Shown: positions 52,127 through 61,010, counted from the first letter of the stretch. The stretch is 64,000 nt of DNA from Bacillus sp. V2I10 (GCF_030817055.1 NZ_JAUSYV010000001.1:3868001-3932000); one strand, 5' to 3'. Notes: generated from the letters alone by a model not told the origin. A program made the numbers and translations.

Positions 52127-52321
52127 TCAGCTCCGGGGAACCTGCATAAACCTATATATAACACTTCCGCCCTGCTGGGCAATTCCGCGGAAATGCTTAA
52201 AATCCTCACGTTCAACAAGAGCGGTCCTAAAGGTAAGAAACACTTCTTTTGGAACGTGATATTCATTCATTTCGCCATTTTTTAAAGAGTCCAGCATCTC
52301 ATTTACCAATTGTTTATCCAT
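52127..52321 (-). CDS. Small conserved-type protein, function unknown
   Basis: 64 residues from ATG 52321 with GGGGGAAG upstream. Soluble, mixed alpha/beta, with EYHVPKEVFLTFRTALV and HFRGIAQQGGSVIY. Not recognised; the composition is that of a real protein and a terminator follows. Confidence 0.6.
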   Translation of the reverse strand: MDKQLVNEMLDSLKNGEMNEYHVPKEVFLTFRTALVEREDFKHFRGIAQQGGSVIYRFMQVPRS

Positions 52322-52389
52322 GGAACATACTTCCCCCAAATCTTTTCATATATGCAAGTTTACTAAGGAGAAGTCCGCTTGTCCATGTC

Positions 52390-53028
52390 TTAATATAATG
52401 CTTCCTCTATATCTGTTTCACCAGAGAGGATATCAAAAGTTTTGTTTTTCAATTCTTCATGAGTAAGCGAAGCAATCAGAACCGCTACTACATCTTCACG
52501 GGAAATGCTGCGGTTTTCTTTGTTCTCGATTTTTTGGGACGCTTCAATCTTTCCTATTGCCCTTTCATCTGTCAGTGCACCAGGTCTCACAATGGTATAG
52601 GAGAGATCTGATCCGCGCAGATATTCATCTGCAATTGCCTTTGCCTTAAAATACTGTTCCATTGATTCAGGACCTGCTGAAGGATTATCTGTCCCCATAG
52701 AACTCAGCATGACAAAATGCTGAATCCGATGTTCCTTAGCAGCGTCAATCAGGTTTTTAGCCCCTTCCTGGTCAACAGAAATTGTTTTATCAGGTCCCGT
52801 TTTTGAACCTGATCCGGCTGCAAAAATGACTGCATCTGCGAGATGAACCGCATGAGATACATCTCCTTCAAGATCGCCGACAACGGTTTGGGCACCCAGC
52901 TTCTGAAGCTCTTTTTCCTGCTTAGGATCCCGTACCATTGCGATGGCGCGATGCTCGCCGCCGCGTGCAATTTGTTCTATTATATGTCTCCCTGTTTTTC
53001 CGTTAGCTCCTGCAATTAATACGTTCAT
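52390..53028 (-). CDS. NAD(P)-binding NmrA-like/atypical SDR protein (YhfK-like)
   Basis: 212 residues from ATG 53028. NAD(P) loop VLIAGANGKTGRHIIEQ at the N terminus, VVGDLEGD, FAAGSGSK, FVMLSSMG and YTIVRPGALTDE. This is the atypical SDR group of nucleoside-diphosphate-sugar epimerase-like proteins such as YhfK. Probably an oxidoreductase or a redox sensor; substrate unknown. Confidence 0.8.
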   Translation of the reverse strand: MNVLIAGANGKTGRHIIEQIARGGEHRAIAMVRDPKQEKELQKLGAQTVVGDLEGDVSHAVHLADAVIFAAGSGSKTGPDKTISVDQEGAKNLIDAAKEHRIQHFVMLSSMGTDNPSAGPESMEQYFKAKAIADEYLRGSDLSYTIVRPGALTDERAIGKIEASQKIENKENRSISREDVVAVLIASLTHEELKNKTFDILSGETDIEEALY

Positions 53029-53104
53029 ACTTACCAACACCTTTTATTTAGTATGATTGTACTCTTCCCCCAAGAAACTTCCTTCAAACGTTTGGATAGG
53101 TATT

Positions 53105-53971
53105 TCAGGTTAAGACATGATGCGGCTCATGCCATTTACGCAGTGCTTCAAAACAAGCTTCTGCATCCTGTAAACCCTGCTCATAAAGCTTTTCAAGTTT
53201 AACCGGGTTTCTTTCAATCCGGTCAACTTCGAGCTTTTTAGTAGGACGGATCACAAACACATTGCCGAGCTTTTCCTGCTCCTCAATATAATCAAGCGTC
53301 TGATTATATTGCTCATACCGGTTCAGCATGGCATCTGCAAGCATTGGATAGGCTCTGAAAGTACGTCTGACCATCCATTCCATGCTGCTCTTTTTCTTTC
53401 TGTAGCCAGCATTTCGGGTTAAAATGACCACATTCCGGGCATTGCCGTCTGCTTGTGATTTTTTGATCGGAATCGAATCGACAATCCCTCCGTCAAGCAG
53501 CATCCTTCCTTCGTAATCAATCATTGGTGCAATGAACGGAAGAGAGCTTGAGGCTCTTAAAATCGTTAAAATATCCATGCCGATATCCTTTTTATTATAG
53601 TAAACAGGCTCCCCTGTCTTACAGTCAGTTGTTCCTACTAAAAATGTCTGATCGCTTTTCAGAAAGGCATCAAAGTTAAAAGGAACAAGTTTGTTTGGAA
53701 TCTCATCAAAAATGAAGTCCATTCCAAACAGCTGCTTATGCCGGATAAAATTGCCTAACGATAAATAGCTCTTATGATTGGCGTAATTGATGTTTACCGT
53801 TTTATTTCTTCCTTTTTGCCTTGAAATATATGAAGCGCCCATGCAGGCACCTGCCGAAACCCCGATTACATAGGGGAAATATAAATCTTTTTCCATAAAA
53901 TATTCTAATACGCCCGCGGTATAAACCCCGCGCATTCCTCCGCCTTCGAGGACAAGACCTGATGAAACCAA
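53105..53971 (-). CDS. Patatin-like phospholipase
   Basis: 288 residues. Oxyanion loop LEGGGMRGVYTAGVLEYF, nucleophile elbow GVSAGAC (Ser near 40), and DGGIVDSIP providing the catalytic Asp (about 160). All three motifs are intact, so it is likely an active acyl hydrolase on membrane lipids, in the YjjU-like bacterial group. TTG start with GAGGCG upstream. Confidence 0.85.
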   Translation of the reverse strand: MVSSGLVLEGGGMRGVYTAGVLEYFMEKDLYFPYVIGVSAGACMGASYISRQKGRNKTVNINYANHKSYLSLGNFIRHKQLFGMDFIFDEIPNKLVPFNFDAFLKSDQTFLVGTTDCKTGEPVYYNKKDIGMDILTILRASSSLPFIAPMIDYEGRMLLDGGIVDSIPIKKSQADGNARNVVILTRNAGYRKKKSSMEWMVRRTFRAYPMLADAMLNRYEQYNQTLDYIEEQEKLGNVFVIRPTKKLEVDRIERNPVKLEKLYEQGLQDAEACFEALRKWHEPHHVLT

Positions 53972-54155
53972 GCAATTTCGCCTCTTTCAAAAACAATTTT
54001 ATCTTACTATAACATGTTCAATTCCCCTTCTTCACCTAATCTGTTTGGCCTTTTTTCGAAATTCTTACACAATTTTGATTGAAAGCCTTTACTTAACTGA
54101 AAAAATAATGTTAAATAGTCCTAACAGGGGATCTGTATAGAGAAGGAGAGAGGAA

Positions 54156-54344
54156 ATGAAAATCGCTAAAGTTGGCAATGTGATTGAATTCAGAGACGGT
54201 TTACGTGGCATCGTGGAGAAAGTTAATGAAAATTCAGTGATTGTAGACTTGACGTATATGGAAAATTTCCGGGATTTAGATCTTGAGAGACGGACGGTTG
54301 TCAATCATAAAAACTATAAAATTGTAAAAGAACAGCTTCATTGA
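54156..54344 (+). CDS. ykvS: YkvS, DUF2187 protein
   Basis: 62 residues, MKIAKVGNVIEFRDGLRGIV, KVNENSVIVDLTYM and RRTVVNHKNYKIV, the DUF2187 (YkvS) signature; a small SH3-like beta barrel. Cytoplasmic, function unknown. GAGAAGGAGAGAGGAA ribosome site. Left-hand syntenic anchor with ykvT and ykvU. Confidence 0.88.
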   Translation: MKIAKVGNVIEFRDGLRGIVEKVNENSVIVDLTYMENFRDLDLERRTVVNHKNYKIVKEQLH

Positions 54345-54349
54345 TTTAA

Positions 54350-54392
54350 AAACAGCAGCCTGGAAGAGGTTCTCTTTCAGGCTGTTTTATTT
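54350..54392 (+). terminator. ykvS terminator
   Basis: CAGCCTGGAAGAG, loop, CTCTTTCAGGCTG, TTTTATTTTTTT. Confidence 0.85.
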
Positions 54393-54444
54393 TTTTCTCT
54401 ACATTGCTTTAATGAAAAGAAACCATACTAAATAAGAAAGACGA

Positions 54445-54520
54445 AACTGCAGGGTCAGCTCCGAAAGGCAGATAAGGAGCGGGCAAAATGTTCGGGATTG
54501 ACTTTTATCTCCAGGAAAAA
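54445..54520. repeat. Fragment of the ~120-bp interspersed repeat
   Basis: CAGCTCCGAAAGGCAGATAAG, GGGCAAAATGTTCGGGATTG, ACTTTT; right end missing. Confidence 0.5.
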
Positions 54521-54537
54521 GGAAAAGAGGTACCGCT

Positions 54538-55044
54538 ATGGAATTTCGGCTGCTGACAGAAGAAGATACAGAACAGTACCGGGCACTGCGGCTGCAGGCC
54601 CTGAATGAGCTGCCTTCCAACTTTGCTTCAAGTTATGAAACGGAAAAGAAAAAATCAATTGAGGAATTAATCCATGAGATAACTCCTTCAGAATCTGCGT
54701 TTATTATGGGCGCTTTAATGGATTCAGAGCTTTCCGGCATCGCGGGGTTCAAACAGGAGAGTCTTGAAAAAATGAAGCACCGCGGCCAAATTCTTGGAAT
54801 GTACATCTCCCCCACCATGCGCGGCAAAGGCTTAGGAAAAAAATTGCTGGGCTCTCTTATTGACCGGATTCAAGGAAATGCGGCCATTGAAAAAGTTGAT
54901 CTTGCGGTGGCTGTTGATAATCAAAGTGCCAAGGCATTATATGAATCTTTGGGCTTTATTCAATACGGCGAATACAAAGAAGCTCTGAAAATTGCGGATG
55001 GGTATGTGGATGAGGTTTATATGAGCCTGGATCTTGAACGCTGA
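54538..55044 (+). CDS. GNAT-family N-acetyltransferase
   Basis: 168 residues. Begins MEFRLLTEEDTEQYRALRLQ; acetyl-CoA loop MRGKGLGKKLLGSLID at about 98-113; NQSAKALYESLGF near 128-140. Substrate unknown. AAGAGGTACCGCT precedes the ATG. The 215-bp tandem repeat starts 160 bp downstream. Confidence 0.82.
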   Translation: MEFRLLTEEDTEQYRALRLQALNELPSNFASSYETEKKKSIEELIHEITPSESAFIMGALMDSELSGIAGFKQESLEKMKHRGQILGMYISPTMRGKGLGKKLLGSLIDRIQGNAAIEKVDLAVAVDNQSAKALYESLGFIQYGEYKEALKIADGYVDEVYMSLDLER

Positions 55045-55205
55045 ATTGGCAGCTTTGGATAAGAAAGTAACGGGGGATTGGCTAATTTGGCTGGGCAAGC
55101 GAACACAATCAGTCACTGAAAACAGTCATTTTTCCCAGTCAGAATTGCTTAATAATATCCTTTTTAGCAGCGTTGATCATTTTATAGCAGATGCTAAACT
55201 ATTGA

Positions 55206-56022
55206 TTGCATATAATGAGGTACAGAAGGATCCAACTCGCAAAAACAATCATTCAATTAGTGAGAATGCATCTCCAACTCGCAAGAATCTCGTTTCAATT
55301 TGCGAGAACAGCTTTTCAACTCGCATACCTCGATTCCAGCCATGAAAATGCCCATTTCCAGCTGCCGTTGGCCACTTATCTCAGATACTGCGAAATCTAT
55401 GACATAAACTCAAGCAGTATTTGGCATATGATGGGTACAGTTGCATCCAACTTGCAAAAACAATCATTCAATTAGTGAGAATGCATCTCCAACTCGCAAG
55501 AATCTCGTTTCAATTTGCAAGAACAGCTTTTCAACTCGCATACCTCGATTCCAGCCATGAAAATGCTCTTTTCCAGCTGCCGTTGGCCACTTATCTCAGA
55601 TACTGCGAAATCTATGACATAAACTCAAGCAGTATTTGGCATGTGATGGGTACAGTTGCATCCAACTTGCAAAAACAATCATTCAATTAGTGAGAATGCA
55701 TCTCCAACTCGCAAGAATCTCGTTTCAATTTGCGAGAACAGCTTTTCAACTCGCATACCTCGATTCCAGCCATGAAAATGCCCATTTCCAGCTGCCGTTG
55801 GCCACTTATCTCAGATACTGCGAAATCTATGACATAAACTCAAGCAGTATTTGGCATATGATGGGTACAGTTGCATCCAACTCGCAAAAACAATCATTCA
55901 ATTAGTGAAAATGCATCTCCAACTCGCAAGAATCTCGTTTCAATTTACGAGAACAGCTTTTCAACTCGCACATCTGAAAAATCTCATTAAAATTCCTGTT
56001 TCTATCTGCCGTTGGCCATTCT
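55206..56022. repeat. 215-bp tandem repeat, about 3.7 copies
   Basis: Copies begin at 55234, 55449, 55664 and 55879, exactly 215 bp apart, and are nearly identical; the last is partial and degrades after 55975. Each copy starts with four short units of about 22 bp (words AACTCGCAAGAA, ATTTGCGAGAA, AACTCGCATA). About 130 bp of unique sequence follows, ending GGGTACAGTTGCATCC. The repeated 89-codon readings are a by-product: 215 is not a multiple of three. Confidence 0.92.
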
Positions 56023-56028
56023 AAAAAG

Positions 56029-56057
56029 CAAAAATCCGCTGCAGACAGCGGATTTCC
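56029..56057 (-). terminator. Terminator of the 3D-domain gene
   Basis: AAATCCGCTGTCTGCAGCGGATTTTTG region on the minus strand, stem AAATCCGCTG/CAGCGGATTT. Confidence 0.85.
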
Positions 56058-56082
56058 CATTTACTATGTATCTAGTAATCTA

Positions 56083-56880
56083 TTATTGATAAACTTTGAT
56101 GTTCACTGTTTTTCTGCCCCAATTGATTGCACTGCTTTGACCTGCAATAAAGACATCAATCTCGTTGCCTGAAATCCCACCGCCAATATCAGCCGCAATC
56201 GCTTTTCCGTAGCCTTCAACTTCTACTGTTGAGCCAATTGGAATCACGTTCGGATCAACGGCAATCACTTTAGCATCAGGGTATTTTTTTAAATCCACAC
56301 CCATCTTCGTAACTCCTGAACAGCCTTCGCAAGAAGCCGTATATGCCGTGCTACTAACCGTTAACTCTTTTACAGTGCCTGAAACGCTGCTTGATTTTTG
56401 ATTTAACTTACTAAAGGTTTGCGGTCCAGCGATACCATCACTTTTCATTCCTTTTTGCTGCTGGAAATTGGCTACTGCACTTTTCGTGCTGTTTCCGTAC
56501 ATTCCATCAACAATACCAGTGTATACTCCCCACTCTTTCAGCAGACGCTGAAGCTTGATTACTGGTTTTCCCATATCGCCATAGCGCAACACTTTAATTT
56601 TTTGATTCGTTTGTGGGCCTGCGATTCCATCAACCTGAATGCGGCTCTTTTCCTGAAATTCTTTCACTGCATCTTTTGTAATTGGACCATAATAGCCTGT
56701 CTCTTCAAAATAGGGGAACACACTTTTTGATAAAAGATGTTCCTGCAGTTCTTTAACATCTGAATGGCTCATTCCCTGCGAAAGCGTTCTGTCTCCAAGT
56801 GCTGCTTCCCCGCTCAATGGAAAAATTACACTTACACTAAGTACAGATGCTCCAATCAATCCCATAAGCTTTTTCCTCAT
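56083..56880 (-). CDS. Secreted cell wall protein: two peptidoglycan-binding domains + 3D domain
   Basis: 265 residues from ATG 56880 (GAGGAGGGGC site). Signal peptide 1-25. Two PG_binding_1 domains (35-100 with GYYGPITKDAVKEFQ; 105-165 with GMYGNSTKSAVANFQ, each ending GIAGPQT). C-terminal 3D domain (175-265) with STAYTASCEGCSG, VIAVDPNVIPIGS and the three Asp of ADIGG and NEIDVF. The 3D fold is that of MltA/YocH-type muralytic proteins, so wall remodelling outside the cell is likely. Confidence 0.88.
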   Translation of the reverse strand: MRKKLMGLIGASVLSVSVIFPLSGEAALGDRTLSQGMSHSDVKELQEHLLSKSVFPYFEETGYYGPITKDAVKEFQEKSRIQVDGIAGPQTNQKIKVLRYGDMGKPVIKLQRLLKEWGVYTGIVDGMYGNSTKSAVANFQQQKGMKSDGIAGPQTFSKLNQKSSSVSGTVKELTVSSTAYTASCEGCSGVTKMGVDLKKYPDAKVIAVDPNVIPIGSTVEVEGYGKAIAADIGGGISGNEIDVFIAGQSSAINWGRKTVNIKVYQ

Positions 56881-57013
56881 ATTGCCCCTCCTCATGTAAT
56901 AGTAATACATCACACTATACGTGAAAAAGTTGGGAGTGTTGGTGTATTGAGGAAAAAACAAAACGTAAGAACTAGAAAAATGTCAATTATTAGTCCGTAT
57001 TTCGACAAAATAC

Positions 57014-57792
57014 TCATAAGTGTTTAAGGTATCTTTCAGGCGAATTCAGAAATTCTCTCGTCATTCTGACATGCTCTAAATCAGCATATTGCACGCTTTT
57101 TAAAGGCAAGTCATCAAGGGAATAAATAACAGCATCTGGAAAAGCCATTAAGATTGAGAATGAGTCGCAATGATAAATTGCGAGCCTTCTTTGATCATTT
57201 CAAGCAGCATACTGATTAAACTCAGCTGTTTCATCGGGGACAGCGGACCCTCTGGCTCATCAAGCAAATAAAAACCGTTTGTGCGAAATCTTGATTGAAA
57301 AAACGCCAAAAATCTCTCTCCATGGGACAGGTTGTCAAGCCCTCTCCCGTATAGTTCCTCAATTTCCCCGATCACTTTATGATAAGGAGAGGCTGCAAGC
57401 TGACGGGCCAAAATCGATTTGTCCCGGTACTCATTCAACTTCCACTAGCCTTTTTGCTGCCTCTGCTCTCATGCGCGTGACATTGCGGGCATATGTCAGA
57501 AAGTCATCTGCTTTTAAATAAAAGCCTTTTTTGGTTTTTGCACTCCATGAAAGCTTTAACTGACGGGAAAATCTCCTGATATCGTCATCATCTGCTGATG
57601 CAATGCGGATTAAACCGGAATGCTCAGCTATTGCTTCTAGCAGTGTTGACTTACCGCTCCTATTTTCTCCTGCAAGAATCGTTACCGGTGCATCAAACGA
57701 CAAGTAAGAGATTCTTTAAACAGCGGAAGTCCATATGGATACTCCTGCTTTTTATTATCAGGGACAAAGCTGACTCTCTTTAAATGCACCAC
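57014..57792 (-). pseudogene. AAA-family ATPase gene with three frameshifts
   Basis: GTG 57792 with GGAGAGATCT. Frame 1 gives VHLKRVSFVPDNKKQEYPYG; frame 2 has the Walker A VTILAGENRSGKSTLLEAIA; frame 3 carries the ABC-like [11 protein letters not shown] and Walker [10 protein letters not shown] ... IIATHS. After one more frame change the tail [15 protein letters not shown] runs to TGA 57014. Breaks lie near 57705, 57435 and 57155. The last looks like loss of one C in ACTCATTCTCAATCT. The joined protein would be about 258 residues, the usual size. Confidence 0.85.
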
Positions 57793-57886
57793 AGATCTCT
57801 CCTTTTTTTTTATTATACGACACCTCTTTTTTTCTTGTCTAAAGGGAATGATAACGGTATCATTTTACATAAAAAGGAGAATGTCC

Positions 57887-58561
57887 ATGTGCGGCAGATA
57901 CACCTTATTCGCAGAATATGCGGATCTTGTAGATCGATTTCATATAGGCGCAGCCATTGATGAAGATGAGTATGTTTACAGTTACAACATCGCTCCTTCC
58001 CACGAAGTACTGTCAGTCATTAACGATGGCACTCAAAATCGAATGGGGTTATTAAAATGGGGGCTCATCCCTCCTTTTGCAAAGGATGAAAAAATCGGAT
58101 ATAAAACAATCAATGCCAGATCAGAAACTTTAGCCGAAAAACCAAGTTTCAGAAATGCTTTCAGGAATAAAAGATGTCTTGTTCTTGCCGATTCTTTCTA
58201 TGAATGGAAACGGCATGAAGGCGGCAAAACACCGATGAGAATTAAAATGAAATCAGATGAGCCCTTCGGTATGGCAGGCTTGTGGGAATCATGGAAATCG
58301 CCAAATGGCAAAACCATCTATTCCTGTACCGTTATCACAACCGAACCAAATGAGCTGATGAGCTCCATTCACGATAGAATGCCCGTTATCCTGAAGCCCG
58401 AAGACGAAGCAAGCTGGCTCGACCCATCCAATCATGATCCAGATTATCTTCATCAGTTTTTGAAGCCTTTTGACCAAACGCAAATGGAGGCGTTTAAAGT
58501 ATCTTCTGAAGTAAATTCTCCTAAAAATAATGGGGTGCATTTGATTCGGGAGATTTGCTGA
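57887..58561 (+). CDS. SOS response-associated peptidase family protein (HMCES/YedK)
   Basis: 224 residues from ATG 57887, so that MCGRYTLF puts the catalytic Cys at position 2; AAAAAGGAGAATGTCC is the ribosome site. Further motifs are NIAPSHEV, LKWGLIPPFAKD, INARSETL, DSFYEWKR and HDRMPVIL (conserved His). These proteins form a thiazolidine cross-link with abasic sites in single-stranded DNA and protect replication. Single gene. Confidence 0.93.
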   Translation: MCGRYTLFAEYADLVDRFHIGAAIDEDEYVYSYNIAPSHEVLSVINDGTQNRMGLLKWGLIPPFAKDEKIGYKTINARSETLAEKPSFRNAFRNKRCLVLADSFYEWKRHEGGKTPMRIKMKSDEPFGMAGLWESWKSPNGKTIYSCTVITTEPNELMSSIHDRMPVILKPEDEASWLDPSNHDPDYLHQFLKPFDQTQMEAFKVSSEVNSPKNNGVHLIREIC

Positions 58562-58644
58562 ATATGAACATGAGGGTTCTGCGGCGATGATCGATGGTGA
58601 AAGAGACTGAGCTGACCAAATGTCAAAAATATGGGTTGTTCACA

Positions 58645-58745
58645 TTTATACGGAATTCATTCTGAAAGTATAGGAATAATGGGAGAAAGCGTCGGAAATG
58701 ATTCAAAAAGTCTGGGAATTTATTTTCAAAGCATCCAAATAAGGG
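58645..58745. repeat. Degenerate ~21-bp tandem array
   Basis: Four units such as TTCATTCTGAAAGTATAGGAAT and GATTCAAAAAGTCTGGGAAT at 20-22 bp spacing, in the gap after the HMCES gene. Confidence 0.5.
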
Positions 58746-58781
58746 CTTTCATCCAAGTATGCTTAAAGACTGTAAAACATC

Positions 58782-59015
58782 AAAAAACCAGCTCCTGAGG
58801 TAGGAACTGGTTTTAAATGATTAAAGAAAGAAGCCACAATTGCCGTAACTTACGTAAGAAAGTTTTAAACCACCACTTCTCAAAGTGGGTGTTTGCAGCA
58901 GCTTTCCTGTCTTCCTCTGCTAATGGAGAGGCATGACATTTCAGATGCGATATAAAACTCCCTATTACAGCTTAAAGGTTAAAACTTAATTATCATTACG
59001 TACAATGCAGCTTGT
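58782..59015 (-). ncRNA. Structured non-coding RNA gene, family not identified
   Basis: Read on the minus strand, a perfect-looking promoter (59022-59050) and a rho-independent terminator (AACCAGTTCCT ... AGGAGCTGGTTTTTT, 58782-58814) delimit about 230 nt without an ORF. Pairings: TACGTAA with TTACGTA, AAGTTTTAACC with GGTTTAAAACTT, then hairpins CCTCT/AGAGG and CACCCACTT/AAGTGGTG inside. A long bulged rod with inner hairpins recalls 6S RNA in size and shape, but I cannot confirm the family. Confidence 0.65.
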
Positions 59016-59021
59016 AGTAGT

Positions 59022-59050
59022 ATATTACATCATTATAAGGCAGCGGTCAA
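59022..59050 (-). promoter_or_regulatory. Sigma-A promoter of the ncRNA
   Basis: TTGACC (59045-59050), exactly 17 bp, TAATAT (59022-59027). Confidence 0.7.
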
Positions 59051-59102
59051 CCGAAAAGTTTCAATACCCCAAATAAGGATTAAACAGCAGAATTCAGTTT
59101 TT

Positions 59103-59429
59103 TTACCAGTCAGCCGCATCCATGCCAGGATCATAGATCCAATCCTCAAGATGGATTCGATATTCACCGATAAAAGAGATGCCTTCCTCTTCTAATAATT
59201 TTTTTTGCAGTCTGCCGGCCTCCGTCTCCTTCATGCCGATTTCCCCCTTGGAATTTATGACACGATGCCATGGCAGACGATGCTTTTCGCTCATCGAATG
59301 AAGAATGCGGACAACCTGCCGCGCTCCTCTCGGCTGACCGGCGCACCGCGCAACTTGTCCATATGTCATCACTTTTCCGGCTGGTATTGATCTAATAATT
59401 AATAACGCTCTTTGAGTAAAAGTCTCCAT
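59103..59429 (-). CDS. Alkyltransferase-like protein (ATL) with PWHR in place of PCHR
   Basis: 108 residues, the short MGMT/Ogt C-domain form. HTH part with GKVMTYGQVARCAGQPRGAR, then LPWHRVINSKGEIG, where alkyltransferases have PCHR. The reactive Cys is therefore Trp, as in E. coli YbaZ and other ATLs. These bind O6-alkylguanine without repairing it and hand the lesion to nucleotide excision repair. GGAGATCAAAG ribosome site. Confidence 0.92.
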   Translation of the reverse strand: METFTQRALLIIRSIPAGKVMTYGQVARCAGQPRGARQVVRILHSMSEKHRLPWHRVINSKGEIGMKETEAGRLQKKLLEEEGISFIGEYRIHLEDWIYDPGMDAADW

Positions 59430-59518
59430 CTTTGATCTCCCTGTTCAATAATATTCATCCTTCTATGATAAACTAAAAATAATATGGATTTCACTACTGA
59501 CAGAGAGAGGTGCTGATC

Positions 59519-59743
59519 ATGGCAAAAAGGATACAGATACCATCAAATCTCTTAACCCATCATTACATTCAGAACGAACAGACCAAATTGAAGATCGTAA
59601 CACCACATTATGAGCTGGATCCAGATCTTTATTTCTCAGAAGAACTGTCAAAAGCATTTAAAACAGAAGCTATGGAGCTTTTTTATTCGTATGTACGCAA
59701 GACTAACCGCATGGAAGGCGAGAATGAATTTGAATTTAAGTAA
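59519..59743 (+). CDS. Small conserved-type protein, function unknown
   Basis: 74 residues from ATG 59519 with AGAGAGGTG upstream. Soluble, with VTPHYELDPDLYFSEELSKA and MELFYSYVRKTNRMEG. Unrecognised, but start signal and composition are those of a real gene. Confidence 0.6.
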   Translation: MAKRIQIPSNLLTHHYIQNEQTKLKIVTPHYELDPDLYFSEELSKAFKTEAMELFYSYVRKTNRMEGENEFEFK

Positions 59744-59818
59744 AAGCAGGTTGACCCGCCAGATTTCGAGTTATAATAAAAGCAGGGTCTAATTTCTTTG
59801 AAATAGGATGGTGACTAT

Positions 59819-59950
59819 ATGAAGAACCGAGACAAGCGTCAAAAACGCAAGCGTGACATGCTGAAGGACTATATAAAAAGCAGGTTAAAGAATTTAAAGC
59901 CAAAAACGAGCAAGTCACCCGTATCAAATCATCAATCAGGACGTAAATAA
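59819..59950 (+). CDS. Very basic 43-residue protein, function unknown
   Basis: Begins MKNRDKRQKRKRDMLKDYIK and stays Lys/Arg-rich to the end. AGGATGGTG lies six to nine bases upstream. Could be nucleic-acid binding or chance; a clear terminator follows at 60035. Confidence 0.45.
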   Translation: MKNRDKRQKRKRDMLKDYIKSRLKNLKPKTSKSPVSNHQSGRK

Positions 59951-60034
59951 TAAATAATCATTTTTTATTAGGTAATCCTGCGAACCTGTGCTAAAATGAA
60001 AACAACCATTTAACAAAGCTTGTAACATGATACC

Positions 60035-60070
60035 TCCCCCCGCTCAAGGATTTGAGCGGGGGTTTTTATT
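60035..60070 (+). terminator. Strong terminator
   Basis: CCCCCGCTCAA, loop, TTGAGCGGGGG, TTTTTATT. Confidence 0.9.
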
Positions 60071-60497
60071 GTTCAAAAGGTTTTCTGGCTATTCATCCTC
60101 TCTAAATAAAAAAACACTTATCCTCTCCAAAGGATACCTGCGCTTTTGAATTCAAAGAGAAGGCAAAACATATTAAAGATGTTTGGCAGAAAGAAAAAAT
60201 AGAGGTAAGATGCGGAACGTCTTTTATTCGGTTTTGGAGTTAGTGAGATGCCTATGCATTAGGAAGAAATTGAAACAGAAATATGCTGCGACTTGTTCAA
60301 AATGTAATGAATAATATGCAATTGCGAACATCTGGCCTAAAGCCAAATACTGCTGCTATAACAGAGTTCAAAGGAATGTGTACCTGACAAAAATCACAAA
60401 CAAATATCTATCTATTCACATAAAAACGAACAATTCAACATGGGCATCATTTTCAATTAAATAATAATCACACCTGATTTCCACTTGAATTCAGCAG
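60071..60497. other. Gene-free region
   Basis: 427 bp. A short open stretch (about 60150-60240, KHIKDVWQKEKIEVRCG) may be the ruin of a gene, but it has no start or partner. No promoter or repeat is clear. Confidence 0.25.
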
Positions 60498-61010
60498 CTA
60501 TCGACGGACAAAATAGTTTGCACAACTGGAAATTTTCTCTAACAAAATACTTGTCATGGTGGCAATAAAGGCACTTCCGATAATATCAGACGGATAATGA
60601 TGTCCTACCCAAATTCGTGAGAAGCCCGTCAACACAGATAATCCCCACATGATTGAGCCAAAGATACGATCATAAAGAAAGATAGTAGTAGATATAGCAA
60701 ATACAAGCAGAGTATGTTTACTTGGAAATGAAGAATCCATTTTTGAAGGAATGAGTATGCCGATCTGTCGTTTCACAAACGGCCGCTGTTTAAAATAAAC
60801 CATTTTTACCAAAGTATTAATAAATAATGTTATCCCCGCTGATATCAACGCATTTCGTGACACTTTTTTGTAAGAATTATTAAATCGCATGAAAATTAAA
60901 ACAAAAATAAACACATAACGAATCTTATTTGATATCAATATCATCAGCCAATCAATTGGAGAACAACGTCCAGAAAGCTGATTGATTGTCTTAAATACTT
61001 TGTAATTCAT
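60498..61010 (-). CDS. PAP2-family phosphatase (undecaprenyl-diphosphatase BcrC-like)
   Basis: 170 residues with about five membrane helices. All three phosphatase motifs are intact: KMVYFKQRP, SSFPSKHT and GFSRIWVGHHYPSDI. The family dephosphorylates lipid diphosphates at the outer membrane face; size and motifs suit BcrC/YwoA-type recycling of undecaprenyl diphosphate. GGAGACATTTTT precedes the ATG. Confidence 0.85.
   Translation of the reverse strand: MNYKVFKTINQLSGRCSPIDWLMILISNKIRYVFIFVLIFMRFNNSYKKVSRNALISAGITLFINTLVKMVYFKQRPFVKRQIGILIPSKMDSSFPSKHTLLVFAISTTIFLYDRIFGSIMWGLSVLTGFSRIWVGHHYPSDIIGSAFIATMTSILLEKISSCANYFVRR

Noticed and set aside
55034..55345. 103-codon reading after the GNAT gene
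   Set aside because: It overlaps the GNAT end, has no ribosome site, and its C-terminal third is translated repeat DNA.
55206..55905. Three overlapping 89-codon readings in the 215-bp repeat as genes
   Set aside because: They recur only because the DNA repeats. They lack ribosome sites, overlap each other in different frames, and the period is not a multiple of three.
55206..56022. CRISPR array
   Set aside because: The 215-bp period and conserved inter-unit DNA do not fit repeat-spacer structure, the short units are degenerate, and no cas gene is present.
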